DNA of 64,000 nt from Ideonella_A sp963843805 (GCA_963843805.1 CAWJLY010000001.1:62001-126000), one strand, 5' to 3'. Numbered from the stretch's first letter, positions 37,386 through 47,463 are shown. Notes: a model not told the origin generated them from the sequence alone. Program-made: numbers and translations.

Positions 37386-37977
37386 CTCTCCCCCTGGGAA
37401 AGGGTCGGGGCGAGGGCGCGGTCTTGCCGGGCGCTCGCTACCTGCGAGCCCCTCACCCAACCCTCTCCGCAGAGGGGGGAGGGCTCGTGCTCATCTGACT
37501 CCCTCTCCCACTGGGAAAGGGTCGGGGCGAAGGCGCGGTCTTGCCGGGCGCTCGCTGCCTGCGAGCCCCTCACCCAACCCTCTCCGCAGAGGGGCGAGGG
37601 CTCGTGCTCAATCTGACTCCCTCTCCCCCTGGGAGAGGGTGGGGGTGAGGGCGCGTTCTTGCCGGGCGCTCGCTGCCTGCGAGCCCCTCACCCAACCCTC
37701 TCCGCAGAGGGGCGAGGGCTCGTGCTCATCTGACTCCCTCTCCCCCTGGGAGAGGGTGGGGGTGAGGGCGCGGTCTTGCCGGGCGCTCGCTGCCTGCGAG
37801 GCCCTCACCCAACCCTCTCCCCAAAGGGGCGAGGGCTCGTGCTTAATTGACTCGCTCTCAAACTGTGACTCTCTCTCCCCCTGGGAGAGGGTGGGGGTGA
37901 GGGCGCGGTCTTGCCGGGCGCTCGCTGCCTGCGGGCCCCTCACCAACCCTCTCCGCAGACGGGCGAGGGTCTAAGTC
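37386..37977. repeat. Five-copy, ~117-bp tandem repeat array between bchY and bchZ
   Basis: Each unit reads CCCTCTCCCCCTGGGAGAGGG, then GTGGGGGTGAGGGCGCGGTC, TTGCCGGGCGCTCGCTGCCT, GCGAGCCCCTCACCCAACCC, TCTCCGCAGAGGGGCGAGGG and CTCGTGCTCATCTGACTC. Copies begin near 37386, 37501, 37618, 37736 and 37870; the fourth carries a short insertion and the last is truncated. A degenerate partial copy lies at 37340-37385. Each unit has two hairpin-forming inverted repeats (CCCTCTCCC/GGGAGAGGG and CCCTCTCC/GGAGAGGG-like), resembling REP-type intergenic palindromes. It has no coding role. Confidence 0.85.
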
Positions 37978-37995
37978 CATCGGTCGTCGGGCGCA

Positions 37996-39555
37996 TCAGA
38001 CCATCTCCTCGGCCTTGCGCTTCTTCGCCGCTTTCGCGGCGTGGCGGCGCTGATCGGCCTTGAAATGCGGGTCGGTCCTGCGGCACCCCGTGCGCTGCTT
38101 CCCACACGCCGGTCGCATGACCGGTGCCGGCGTCGCCGAAGAAGTCCTTCATCTGCTCGAAGCGCGCCTTGTTGCCGATGGCCGCGTTGATCACGGTGGC
38201 CAGCGAGCCGGCACCGGCCGGTCCCATCAGCGGCCGCGCCGAGATCAGGTTGGTGAAGTACAGCGCCGGGGTGCGTCAGCTCCTTGGCGGCCTGCACCAC
38301 CGGCGTGGTGCCGATCGCGAGGTCGGGCTGCCACTCGTGCATGGCCGCCAGGTCCTGCTCGAGCGAGGCGCGGAACTGCACGTGCACGCCTTTCGCTTCG
38401 AGCCACTGCCGGTCGGCGTCGCTCCAGGCCGTGCGCGGGCAGGCGGTGCCGACATAGCGCAGGTCGGCGCCGCTCTCGACCAGCAGGCGGCCGACCAGCA
38501 GCTCCGAACCTTCGTAGCCGCTCAGCGTGATGCGCCCTTGATCGGCATCTTCGCGAGCGCGCCCTTGATCGCCGGCAGCATGCGGTTCTTGGCCGCGTCG
38601 ATCTGCGCCTGCGGCACGTTGGCCGCGTCGCCGATCGCCTGCAGCCAGGCTTCGGTGCCGTCGTGGCCGACCGGCGCCGAGCCGACGATCGGCGCGGCCC
38701 GCGGCCTCGAACTCGCGCAGGCTCGCGGTGTAGAACGGATGGATCGCGGCCACCGCCGCGCAGTCGAGCGCGGCATACAGCTCGCGCCATTCGCGCGTGG
38801 GCACCACCGGGCCGGCGGCCAGGCCCATCGGCTCGAGCATCATGCCGATGATCACCGGGTCGGCCGGGAACATCTCGCCGAGCAGCGTGATGGTCGGCTT
38901 GTCCGAGCCGCCCGGTGCGCGGCGCCTGCACCGGCCCGGCCTGCGACTTCGGCGCGCGCGTACTTCAGCATCGCGCCGGCCAGCACGTCCTTGGCCTCGG
39001 CATGCGTGGGCACGCCGAAGCCCGGCACGTCGATGCCGATGATGCGCACGCCGTTGATCTCCTTGCGGCAGGATCTGCAGCGGCACGCCGCTGGCCGTCG
39101 GCACGCACAGGTTGATGATGACGATGGCGTCGTACTTGCGCCGGGTCGGCCTGCTGGTGCACCGCCTCGCGGATGTCCTCGAACAGCTTGCCGGTGACCA
39201 GCGACTCGCGAGTTGAACGGCACGTAGCCGACGCTGCGCCGCGCGCCGTAGAAATGCGAGGTGAAGGTCAGGCCGTAGACGCAGCAGGCCGAGCCCGACA
39301 GGATGGTCGCGGTGCGCCGCATGCGCAGGCCCGACGCGCAGCGAGCCGAACGCCGGGCACATGCTCTGCGGCTGGTCGTGCGGGCCGGCCTTGGGGTCCT
39401 TCGGGTAGTCCTTGCGCGTAGTGGTCGAGCACGTCCGACTTGCCGGCCGCTCGGGCCGCGGCGAGCATCGCCTCGCCGCCCGAATGGCAGCCCATGCCGT
39501 CGCCTTCGATGGCGCGTCGGCCACCTTCAGCGGGACGATGGGAATGGTGTGTGCT
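37996..39555 (-). CDS. bchY: Chlorophyllide a reductase subunit Y, many frameshifts
   Basis: Nitrogenase-like partner of BchZ. The conserved segments appear in alternating frames: EGDGMGCHSGGEAMLAAARA, SMCPAFGSLRVG, GSACCVYGLTFTSHFYGARR, YDAIVIINLCVPTASGVPLQ, RIIGIDVPGFGVPTHAEAK, TITLLGEMFPADPVIIGMML, LREFEAAGRPIVGSAPVGHD and RYVGTACPRTAWSDAD. The tail KRKAEEMV ends at the stop at 37996. At least ten indels are needed in 1.55 kb. The GTG near 39555 is a proposed start, just after the bchX stop. Confidence 0.85.
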
Positions 39556-39566
39556 GTGTCACCGGC

Positions 39567-40543
39567 TCAGACCTCGTCGTAGACCACTTCGAGCGTCTGC
39601 TTCATCGACTTCGGTCTTGCCGCACATGTCGAACTGCGTGGCCGGCTCGAGCACCACGTCGCGGCCGACGGTGCGGCGGAGAACAGGCCGAGCAGCTCGT
39701 CCTGCGTCATCGGCTTCGGCCGCATCGGCGGCGAGGTGCCGACGTTCTCGGCCAGCTCGGCGAACATCGGTCCCCAGGGCGAGTCGGGCCGGCCGATGAT
39801 CTCGTAGCTCGCGCTCTTGCGGCGGATGTCGTCGTTGGCCGGGATGGCCGACAGCACCGGGATGCCGACCTGCTCGGCGAAGGCCGCGGCCTCGCCGGTG
39901 CCGTCGTCGCGGTTGATCACCATGCCGGCCACGCCGACGTTGCCGCCGAGCTTGCGGAAGTACTCGACCGCCGAGCAGACGTTGTTGGCGACGTAGAGCG
40001 ACTGCAGGTCGTTGCTGCGCGACGACGATGACCTTCTGGCACATGTCGCGCGCGATCGGCAGGCCGAAGCCGCCGCAGACCACGTCGCCCAGGAAGTCGA
40101 GCAGCACGTAGTCGAAGCCCCAGTCGTGGAAGCCGAGCTTCTCGAGCAGCTCGAAGCCGTGGATGATGCCGCGCCCGCCGCAGCCGCGGCCGACCTCGGG
40201 CCCGCCGAGCTCCATCGCGTAGACGCCGTCGCGCTTGAAGCAGACGTCGCCGATCGCGACCGCCTCGCCGGCCAGCTTCTTCTTCGACGAGGTCTCGATG
40301 ATGGTCGGGCAGGCGCGGCCGCCGAACAGCAGCGAGGTGGTGTCGCTCTTCGGGTCGCAGCCGATCAGCAGCACCTTCTTGCCCTGCTGCGCCATCATGT
40401 AGCAGAGGTTGGCGAGCGTGAAGCTCTTGCCGATGCCGCCCTTGCCGTAGATCGCGATGATCTGCGTCTCCTTGGTCGCCTTGGCGGTCGAGCACCGGCG
40501 CGCGGCTCGATCGCGGCTTCGGCGCGCAGGTCGCTTCAGTCAT
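39567..40543 (-). CDS. bchX: Chlorophyllide a reductase iron protein X, frameshifted
   Basis: The NifH-like ATPase/electron donor to BchYZ. The P-loop is AIYGKGGIGKS. IGCDPKSDTTSLLFGGRACP distinguishes it from BchL. [4Fe-4S] ligand segments are GRGCGGRGIIHGFELLEKLG and LDFLGDVVCGGFGLPIARDM. About four indels are evident, near 40488 (an extra base in the leader), 40019, 39674 and 39608. The stop at 39567 follows LEVVYDEV. The ATG lies 6 bp after the bchC stop. Confidence 0.9.
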
Positions 40544-40549
40544 GAAGCG

Positions 40550-41523
40550 TCACCGGCGTGCCGGATCGGCGTGGCAGGCGGCGTTCATTTGCAGCGTTCT
40601 CCAGTCGAGGATCATCTTCAGACAGGCGGGGTCGCCGAACGCGGTGCGGTAGGCGGCGTCGGCGCGCGCGCGTCTGGCGGTGGGTGATCAGGCCGTCGAG
40701 CGACAGCGCGCCGGACTCGACCAGGTCGCGCACGGCCAGCAGGTCGGCCGGCTGCCATTGCGCGGCGACGCGCAGGCGCGCTTCGCGCATGAAGGCCGGC
40801 GCGAACGCGAACGACAGCGGCTCGTCGTAGAAGCCGGCCAGCACGACCTCGCCGCCGGGCGCCAGGCGCGCGATCAGCGTGTCGAGCAACGCGGCGTCGC
40901 CGCTCACGTCGCAGATGCAGCGGTAGTCGCGGCGCGGTGTCGGCGCCGGGTCGACGACCTCGTAGCCGACCGCGCCGTCGCGCCGCGCGGCATTGGTCTC
41001 CCAGACCACCGGCGACGGCGCCGGCGCGACGGCGATCCGCGCGAGCAGGCGGCCGAGCACGCCGTGGCCGACGATCAGATCGGGCTGCGTCGCGCGCCGC
41101 GCCGCCGGCGACGTGGTGGGCGGTGGCGGCGAGCGCGAGCAGCACGCCCTGCTCGCCGAGGCTGCTCGTCGATCGCGACGGTGCGCGCGCCCGGCAGCAC
41201 GACGCGCGACGCCGCGCCGCCGAACAGGCCGCGCACGTCGCCGAAGCAGCTGGCGCCCGGCACGAACACGCGGTCGCCGACGCGCCGCCCGGACCGCGGC
41301 GCCGGCCTGCGTCACGCGGCCGACCGATTCGTAGCCCGGCACCAGCGGATAGCCCATGCCGGGGAACGCCGGCATGCGGCCGGTCCACAGCAGCCGCTCG
41401 GTGCCGGTGCTGATGCCGCTCCATTCGATGTCGACGACCACGTCGTCGTCGGCCGGGTCGACAGGTCGAGCCGCTGCAGCTGAGGCTCGCGGCTGCTGCG
41501 AGCACGACGGCCAGCGTGTTCAT
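40550..41523 (-). CDS. bchC: 3-hydroxyethyl (bacterio)chlorophyllide a dehydrogenase, frameshifted
   Basis: A zinc-type medium-chain dehydrogenase-like enzyme oxidising the 3-hydroxyethyl group to acetyl late in bacteriochlorophyll a synthesis. VVVDIEWSGISTGTERLLWTGRMPAFPGMGYPLVPGYESVGRV and DLIVGHGVLGRLLARIAV are diagnostic. It begins MNTLAVVLA at 41523, and ACLKMILDWRTLQMNAA ends at the stop at 40550. Several indels break the frame. Tandem PpsR sites lie 60-100 bp upstream. Confidence 0.9.
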
Positions 41524-41582
41524 GCGATGGCTCCGGCTGGCGAAGTGCCGGCAGGCGGTGTCGAGTCGGCTGATCATCTGAG

Positions 41583-41626
41583 TGTCATCTTATGCTTACT
41601 GTTTAAAGTGTCAATCTAGATTTACA
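41583..41626. promoter_or_regulatory. Tandem PpsR (CrtJ) operator before bchC
   Basis: TGT-N12-ACT (41583-41600, one mismatch) and a perfect TGT-N12-ACA (41609-41626, TGTCAATCTAGATTTACA) are separated by 8 bp. This is the spacing known for cooperative PpsR/CrtJ binding at bchC promoters in Rhodobacter. The right site overlaps the crtF stop. It should repress bchC-X-Y-Z-puf under oxygen or light. Confidence 0.8.
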
Positions 41627-42827
41627 ACAAATGACACAGGGTTTGCTGCACTTGCAGCGGGCCGACCAGCAGGCGCGTCTGCAGCGGCATGCGCGTCGGA
41701 GCAGTCGCACGCCTGCGAAGCCGGCCGCTCTGCAGCATCGCGGTCAGTTCGTCGCGCGTGCGCGGGCGGCCGCGGCCCATCGCCAGCAGGTAGAAGCCGA
41801 AGTAGGCGTCGCCCATCGCCTCGGCGCCGGGCGTGCCGGCCATCGGCTCGGCGAGCAGCAGCGTGCCGCCGGCCGGCAAGCGCGGCGCGCGCCGCGCGCA
41901 GCAGGCCAGCGCGGCGGCGTCGTCGTGGTCGTGGATCACGCGGACCAGCGTGGCGATGTCGGCGCCGCGCGGCAGCGGCGTCGCGCAGGAAGCTGCCGCC
42001 GACGACACCGGCGCGCGAGCGTCAGGCCCGCCGCGGCGAAGCGCGCGCGCGCGCGCTCGGCCACGGCGGGCAGGTCGAACAGCATCAGCTGCAGCGCCGG
42101 CGTAGCGCCGCGCGACCGCTGGCCAGGAAGCTGCCGTCGCCGCCGCCGACGTCGAGCAGGCAGCGGTGCCGCGCGAACGGGTAGGCGTCGAGGATCTCGT
42201 CGGCCACCAGCGGCTGCGACGCCGCCATCAGCGCCGAGTAGGCCGCGCACGCGCGTCGGTCGGCGAGCCGGCTCGGCGCGTCGGCGGCGCCGGCGTAGGG
42301 CCAGTAGCGCGCCAGGCGCTGTGCTCGCGTCTCGCCGTGGCGCGCAGCAAGCGCGACCGGATCGGCAGGTCGGCATAGAGCGCGGCGTGGTGCTCGACCA
42401 TCGCGGCGACGGCCGGCGTTGCCGACCATCGGCGCGCCGAGCGCGCCGAGGCCGATAGCGGCCGCCGCTGCGGCGCTCGACCAGGCGCAGCGCGACCGCC
42501 GCATCGAGCAGGCGGCGCGCCGCTTCGGCGCGGCAGGCCGAGCGCGTGCGCCAGCGCGCGCCAGCGTCTGCGGCCCGTCGGCCAGGAGCTCGAACAGGCG
42601 CAGCTGCACGCAGGCCGAGCAGCACCTGCGAGTAGACGAAGCCGGCGCACCAGGTCGAACAGCTCGCGCGCATGCGCGGCGCGCGACGGGCGCGTCGAGC
42701 GGGAAACGCGGCGGCGCGGCGCTGGAAACGCGGGCTCGCCAGCAGGCGGTCGCGCCAGCGCGAGCCAGCGGTCGACGCCAGCCGACCAGCGCGCCGTCGC
42801 GGCGGCTCGCGCATGCAGGCTCGTCAT
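41622..42827 (-). CDS. crtF: Hydroxyneurosporene O-methyltransferase, frameshifted
   Basis: A carotenoid C1-hydroxyl methyltransferase of about 400 residues, split among three frames. VQLRLFELLADGPQTLAR is the dimerisation/winged-helix part. EILDAYPFARHRCLLDVGGGDGSFLAS is SAM motif I. ATLVRVIHDHDDAAALACC, LLLAEPMAGTPGAEAMGDAYFGFYLLAMGRGRPRTRDEL and the end LVGPLQVQQTLCHLL complete it. It starts MTSLHARAA at 42827. It makes methoxy carotenoids of the spheroidene/spirilloxanthin routes. Position between crtE and bchC is the classic order. Confidence 0.85.
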
Positions 42828-42864
42828 CGGCGGCCGGTGCAGCGCTGCGGCAGCGTCGCACGCC

Positions 42865-43759
42865 TCAGGCGGCGACGCGCACGAGCTCGTCGCGACAGCG
42901 TCCTTCGGCACCAGCCGCTCGCGCTTCGATCCGCACCAGCGCGCGCAGCGGCCTCGGCGCCGGGGCAGTCGGGCACGGCGGCGATCGCGCGGCCGACCAG
43001 CCGGTCGAAATGCGCGATCGCGCCGTCGCAGGCCGAGCTCGCTGCGCCGACGCTCGGACGCAGCAGCGCGACGTCGCGGCCGATCGGCTTGCCGAGCACC
43101 CGCGGGTCGCCGACCACGTCGCGGATGTCGTCGGCGGCCTGGTAGGCCTCGCCCAGCCAGTCGCCGAGCGCGCGCCAGGGCGCGGCTCGGCGCCCGGCGG
43201 CCTGCGCGCCGGCCATCGTGGCCGCGGCGAACAGCGCGCCGGTCTTGGCGCGCTGGTAGTCGCGTCAGCGACGACCCGCGGCTCGCATTCCCAGGCCTGG
43301 CCGGCGACGATGCCGGACGGCATGCCGACGCCGCGCGGCGATCGTGGCGAGCAGCGGCGCCAGCCGCTGCGGCGAGCTGCGCCGCGCCGCCGCCAGCGTC
43401 TGGAAGGCCAGCACGATCAGCGCGTCGCCGGCGAGCACCGCCAGGCTCTCGCCGATAGGCGAAGTGCACCGAGGCGCGGCCGCGGCGCATCGGCGCGTCG
43501 TCGAAGCACGGCAGGTCGTCGTGCACCAGCGAGGCGCAGTGCAGCAGCTCGATCGCCGATCGCGGCCGCCTCGGCCAGCGCCGGATCGTCGTCGCCGCAG
43601 GCCTGCGCGACCGCGAGGCACAGCTGCGGCCGGATGCGCGCGCCGCCCGGGAAACACCGCATGGCGCATCGCGCCGGCCAGCTTGGGCGGGCAGCGGCGA
43701 CCTCGCCGACTGCGATGGCGGTCGCCAGGGCGTGTTCGATGCGCGGTGATGGGCTTCAT
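42865..43759 (-). CDS. crtE: Geranylgeranyl diphosphate synthase, frameshifted
   Basis: A polyprenyl synthase supplying GGPP for carotenoids and the bacteriochlorophyll tail. First Asp-rich motif: LVHDDLPCFDDAPMRRGRASVHF. Second: EAYQAADDIRDVVGDPRVLG. GGARIRPQLCLAVAQACGDDDPALAEA is also recognisable. The ATG at 43759 (MKPITAH) is chosen. At least five indels are needed. The gene diverges from crtD across a 131-bp gap. Confidence 0.85.
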
Positions 43760-43828
43760 GGCGATCCGCCGTGCCGGCGTGGCAGCTGCGGTGTAATCGT
43801 GCAAAGTCTTGATCGTCATCATGTCGAG

Positions 43829-43847
43829 TGTCAACGTAGCATAGACA
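43829..43847. promoter_or_regulatory. PpsR-like palindrome between crtE and crtD
   Basis: GTGTC-N11-GACAC (TGT-N13-ACA) lies in the divergent crtE-crtD promoter. It is one base longer than the PpsR consensus TGT-N12-ACA. Given the many single-base indels in this segment, an extra base in the read would explain the spacing; otherwise it is a non-canonical site. Confidence 0.45.
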
Positions 43848-43890
43848 CATGATGCATACGCGTCAACCTGACACTGCCCGACGTCGCGGC

Positions 43891-45453
43891 ATGAGCCGCG
43901 GTCGCGTGGTCGTCGTCGGCGCCGGCGTCGGCGGCCTGGTCGCCGCGCTCGACCTGGCCGCGCGCGGCGTCGAGGTGCTGGTGCTCGAGCGCGCCGCGGC
44001 GCCGGGCGGCAAGATGCGCGAGGTCGAGGTCGGCGGCGCCGCGATCGACGCCGGCCCGACCGTCTTCACGATGCGCTGGGTGTTCGACGAACTGTTCGAC
44101 GCGGCCGGCGCAGCGCTCGCCGACCACCTGACGCTGCAGCCGCTCGACGTCCTGGCGCGCCACGCCTGGCGCGACGACCAGCGGCTCGACCTGTACGCCG
44201 ACCGGCGCCCGCTCGGCCGACGCGATCGGCGGCTTCGCCGGCGCCGCCGAGGCGCGCGGCTACCTCGCGTTCTGCGAGCGCGCCGCAGCGATCTACGGCA
44301 CGCTGGAGGGGCCGTTCCTGCGCGGCTCGCGGCCGAACGCCGCTGTCGCTGGCGGCGCGCGGCGGGCTGGCGCGGGCTGCCCGGGCTGCTGCGCATCTCG
44401 CCGTTCGCGACGCTGTGGAACGAGCTCGGCGAGCTATTTCGACGACCCGCGCCTGCGCCAGCTGTTCGGCCGCTACGCCACCTATTGCGGCTCGTCGCCG
44501 TTCCGGCGCCGGCCACGCTGATGCTGGTCGCCCACGTCGAGCAGCAGCGGCGTGTGGCGGTCGAGGGCGGCATGCATCGGATCGCCGCGGGCGCTGGCCG
44601 CGCTGGCCGCGCGCGCCGGCGCGCACGTTCCGCTTCGGCGCCGAGGTCGCCGAGATCCTGCGTCGCGGCGGCCGCGCCGCGGCGTGCGGCTGGCCGGCGG
44701 CGAACGCATCGCGGCCGACGCCGTGGTCTTCAACGGCGACGCGGCGCGCTGGCGCCGGGCTGCTCGGCGCCGCGCGTGCGCGCGCGGCGGTCGGCGCACG
44801 CCGCGCACCCGCGCAGCGCTCGCTGTCGGCGCTCACCTGGAACCTGCTGGCGCCGACCGCCGGCTTTCCGCTGCTGCGCCACAACGTCTTCTTCTCGCGC
44901 GACTACGCCGCCGAGTTCGACGACTCTTCGCGCGCGCGCCGGTGCCGGCCGAGCCGACGGTCTACGTCTGCGCGCAGGACCGCGGCGACGCGACGCGACC
45001 GCACCGCCCGGCGGCGCCGAGCGGCTGCTGATGCATCGTCAACGCGCCGCCGCCGGCGACGGCCGCTTTCACCCCAGGAGATTGACGCGATGCGAACGCA
45101 GACCTTCCAACTGCTGGAGCGCTGCGGCCTGCAGATGCAGCGCCGCCGGAGGCGACGCGGCTGACGACGCCGACGAATTCGACCGCGCTGTTCCCGGCGA
45201 CGGGCGGGGCGCTGTACGGCCGGGCGTCGCACGGCTGGGCGGCGTCGTTCAGCCGACCGGGTCGCGCAGCCGGCTCCCGGGCCTGTACCTGGCGGGCGGC
45301 AGCGTGCACCCGGGGCCGGGCGTGCCGATGGCGGCGCTGTCGGGCCGCCAGGCGGCGGCGAGCGTGCTGGCGGACCGCAGGCCACGCGGCTCACCGGCTT
45401 CGACGTCGCGGTGGCGCCCGGCGGCTACGCCTGGTGGTACCTCGACGCGCTGA
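43891..45453 (+). CDS. crtD: Hydroxyneurosporene/methoxyneurosporene desaturase, frameshifted
   Basis: An FAD carotenoid 3,4-desaturase. GRVVVVGAGVGGLVAALDLAARGVEVLVLERAAAPGGKMREVEVGGAAIDAGPTVFTMRWVFDELFDAAG is the intact N-terminus. VEGGMHRIA, SLSALTWNLLA, FPLLRHNVFFSRDYAAEFDD and GLYLAGGSVHPGPGVPMAALSGRQAAASVLAD follow in shifted frames. The C-terminal FAD motif confirms the family. It runs rightward and its end overlaps the start of crtC. Confidence 0.85.
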   Translation: MSRGRVVVVGAGVGGLVAALDLAARGVEVLVLERAAAPGGKMREVEVGGAAIDAGPTVFTMRWVFDELFDAAGAALADHLTLQPLDVLARHAWRDDQRLDLYADRRPLGRRDRRLRRRRRGARLPRVLRARRSDLRHAGGAVPARLAAERRCRWRRAAGWRGLPGLLRISPFATLWNELGELFRRPAPAPAVRPLRHLLRLVAVPAPATLMLVAHVEQQRRVAVEGGMHRIAAGAGRAGRARRRARSASAPRSPRSCVAAAAPRRAAGRRRTHRGRRRGLQRRRGALAPGCSAPRVRARRSAHAAHPRSARCRRSPGTCWRRPPAFRCCATTSSSRATTPPSSTTLRARAGAGRADGLRLRAGPRRRDATAPPGGAERLLMHRQRAAAGDGRFHPRRLTRCERRPSNCWSAAACRCSAAGGDAADDADEFDRAVPGDGRGAVRPGVARLGGVVQPTGSRSRLPGLYLAGGSVHPGPGVPMAALSGRQAAASVLADRRPRGSPASTSRWRPAATPGGTSTR

Positions 45454-46305
45454 GCGACGACGGCGCGCACGGCCTGACGATCATCGCGTTCATCGGCAGC
45501 GTGTTCTCGCCGTACTACGCGCGGGCGCGCGCCGCGCGCGGCGCGGTGCCGCCGACCCGCTTGGAGCACTGCGCGATCAACGTCGCGCTGTACGGGCCCG
45601 AGCGCGGGCGCGTGGGCCATGACCGAGCGCGGGCGCGCGCAGTGCAGCGCGACGCGTCGACTTGCGCATCGGCCCGAGCGCGCTGCACTGGGACGGCGAC
45701 CGCTGCGATCGATATCGACGAGTGACCGTGCCGCTGCCGTCGCGCATGCGCGGCACGCGTGCCGGTGCAGGCGCCGCTGCGTTACGGGCAGCCGGTCGTT
45801 CTCGCGCCGCGGCACCGCTGGCGACCGATCGCGCCGGTGGCGCGCGTCGAGGTCGATGCAACGGGCGTCGCTGGCCGGGCTCCGGCTATCTGGATTCCAA
45901 CCACGGCGACGCGCCGCTCGAGCAGGCTTTCTCACGCTGGGACTGGTCGCGCGCGGACCTGTCCGGCGGCCGCAGCGCGGTGCTCTACGACGTCGAGCCG
46001 CGGCCGACGCGCCACCGCAGCTCGGCTTGCGCTTCGAGCCGGATGGAGCGGTGCGCGAGGTGATCGGCCCGCCCCGCGTGACGCTGCCCGGCACGGGCTG
46101 GCGCATCCGCGCGCGCGCGCGCTGCGACACCGGCGCCGGATCGCCGGCAGCAGACGCTCGAGACGCGCCGTTCTACGCGCGCCGCTGGTGGAGACCCGCT
46201 GTCGGCGCACCGTCACCGCAATGCACGAAAGCCTGTCGCTGGACCGATTCGACACGCGCTGGTGCAGGCGATGCTGCCGTTCAGGATGCCGCGCGACGCG
46301 GCTGA
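45411..46305 (+). CDS. crtC: Carotenoid 1,2-hydratase, frameshifted
   Basis: Hydrates the terminal double bond of neurosporene/lycopene-type carotenoids. APGGYAWWYLDALSDDGAHGLTIIAFIGSVFSPYYARAR and HCAINVALYGP are highly characteristic, then IGPSALHWDGDR, GSGYLDSNHGDAPLEQAFSRWDWSRADLSGGRSAVLYDVEPR and MHESLSLDRFDTRW in other frames. The start is uncertain; the true N-terminus probably lies 10-20 codons upstream, overlapping crtD. It converges on bciA. Confidence 0.85.
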
Positions 46306-46359
46306 GCTGACCAGCGGTGGGCGACGCGATCGGCACTGCGCGCTCTCAAGTGGCTTCAC

Positions 46360-47308
46360 TCAGAACACCGCGTGGTCGCCGCGTTCGGCTTGCGCGTCAC
46401 CTCTGACGATCCGCGCGTAAAAATCAAACAAAGTGTCCGATCCGGTCGAAGGTGTCGCGTCCGCGTCGTAACGACCGGTCGATGGAATCGAGAACCAGCA
46501 TCGACTCGGTTGCGTAATAGCGCCCGATGCGCGCGAACTCGGCTTTGTCGGCCAGCGCCGGACTGAAGCGGCCGAGCGTACTCAGAATGGCGATGATGAT
46601 ATCGAGCATCTTCACCGGCACGCGCCTAACCCGCGGCGCGCGGCCGAGCAAGGCGAAAATTTTTTCGCCCTGCTGCTTCGGCGTGATCGCGTCGCCCGGC
46701 CCGCCGATCGGCAAAATGTTTATTCCAGCGCGTGTCGTCGTCAAGGCATTGCGCGAGATAGTCGCCCACATCACGATCGCTGATCGGCTTGCACGCAGTC
46801 AACGCGCCATCGCCGAACATCAGATAAGGCTTGCCGCGTTTGACCCGATCGACCTGCCCCGACAGCGATTTGAAAAACGCAGTGGGTCTCACGATCGAGT
46901 AGGTCAGGCCGGATTCGATCAGCGCTTTCTCAAACGCTAATTTAGCATGCTGAAAAGCAAGCAGAGGTTTCTGTACGCAGATCGCCGACAGCAAAACGAA
47001 ATGCGAAATGCCGGCATCTTTCGCCGCCGTTAATGCGTGCATTGGGCCTGATAGTCGATCGCCCAAGCATCGCGCGCACCGGTGCGCGAGGCAAGACACG
47101 ACACCAGCGCATCGAAGCGCTCACCGCGGAAGCCGCCGCGCAGCAGCGAAGCCGGGGCGCGCTCATCGCCGAAGCGACATCGGCGCTCCGCTGGGCGTGC
47201 GCCTGCGCATGCCGGCTTCGCGTCGGTCCAGGCGATCGACGACCTGGATGACCGCGCCGGGCAGCGTCGAGCCGTCGGCCGCCCGATGGTTCCGGTTGCG
47301 CCGAGCAT
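46360..47308 (-). CDS. bciA: NADPH-dependent divinyl (proto)chlorophyllide 8-vinyl reductase, few frameshifts
   Basis: An atypical short-chain (NmrA-like) reductase for the C8 vinyl group. MLGATGTIGR is the NADPH loop. FDALVSCLASRTG, ISHFVLLSAICVQKPLLAFQHAKLAFEKALIESGLTYSIVRPTAFFKSLSGQ, LPIGGPGDAITPKQQGEKIFALLGR and IGRYYATESMLVLD are BciA hallmarks. The stop at 46360 follows LFDFYARIVRGDAQ in the repaired frame. The true start is a little upstream of the Met at 47308. Base composition is visibly lower in GC than its neighbours, with fewer indels. Confidence 0.85.
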
Positions 47309-47343
47309 GAATGCGTCGCGGCGCGGTGATAATGCGCAGGCGC

Positions 47344-47463
47344 TCAGTCGTTCTTGCGCTTGCTGTCGCGCCGCATCGCGTAGCCACAGCTCCCAGACCG
47401 CAAGGCCGACCACCACGCCGAGCACCAGCAACATCTCGACCGCGATGATCAGCCCGCGCTCAT
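47344..47463 (-). CDS. 39-residue single-span membrane ORF
   Basis: The ATG at 47463 overlaps the crtB stop (ATGA). After a one-base repair the frame reads MSRGLIIAVEMLLVLGVVVG followed by LAVWELWLRDAMRRDSKRKND, ending at 47344. It is one membrane helix and a short, very basic tail. I do not recognise it. Coupling to crtB suggests a role near the carotenoid enzymes, but this is inference; two compensating indels must be assumed. Confidence 0.4.

Noticed and set aside
37340..37977. Possible CRISPR array
   Set aside because: The repeated unit is about 117 bp with near-identical content throughout; there are no short repeats separated by unique spacers and no cas genes.
39567..40543. BchL (protochlorophyllide reductase iron protein)
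   Set aside because: The segment IGCDPKSDTTSLLFGGRACP and position between bchC and bchY are those of BchX; BchL has a different P-loop neighbourhood and would sit near bchH/bchM.
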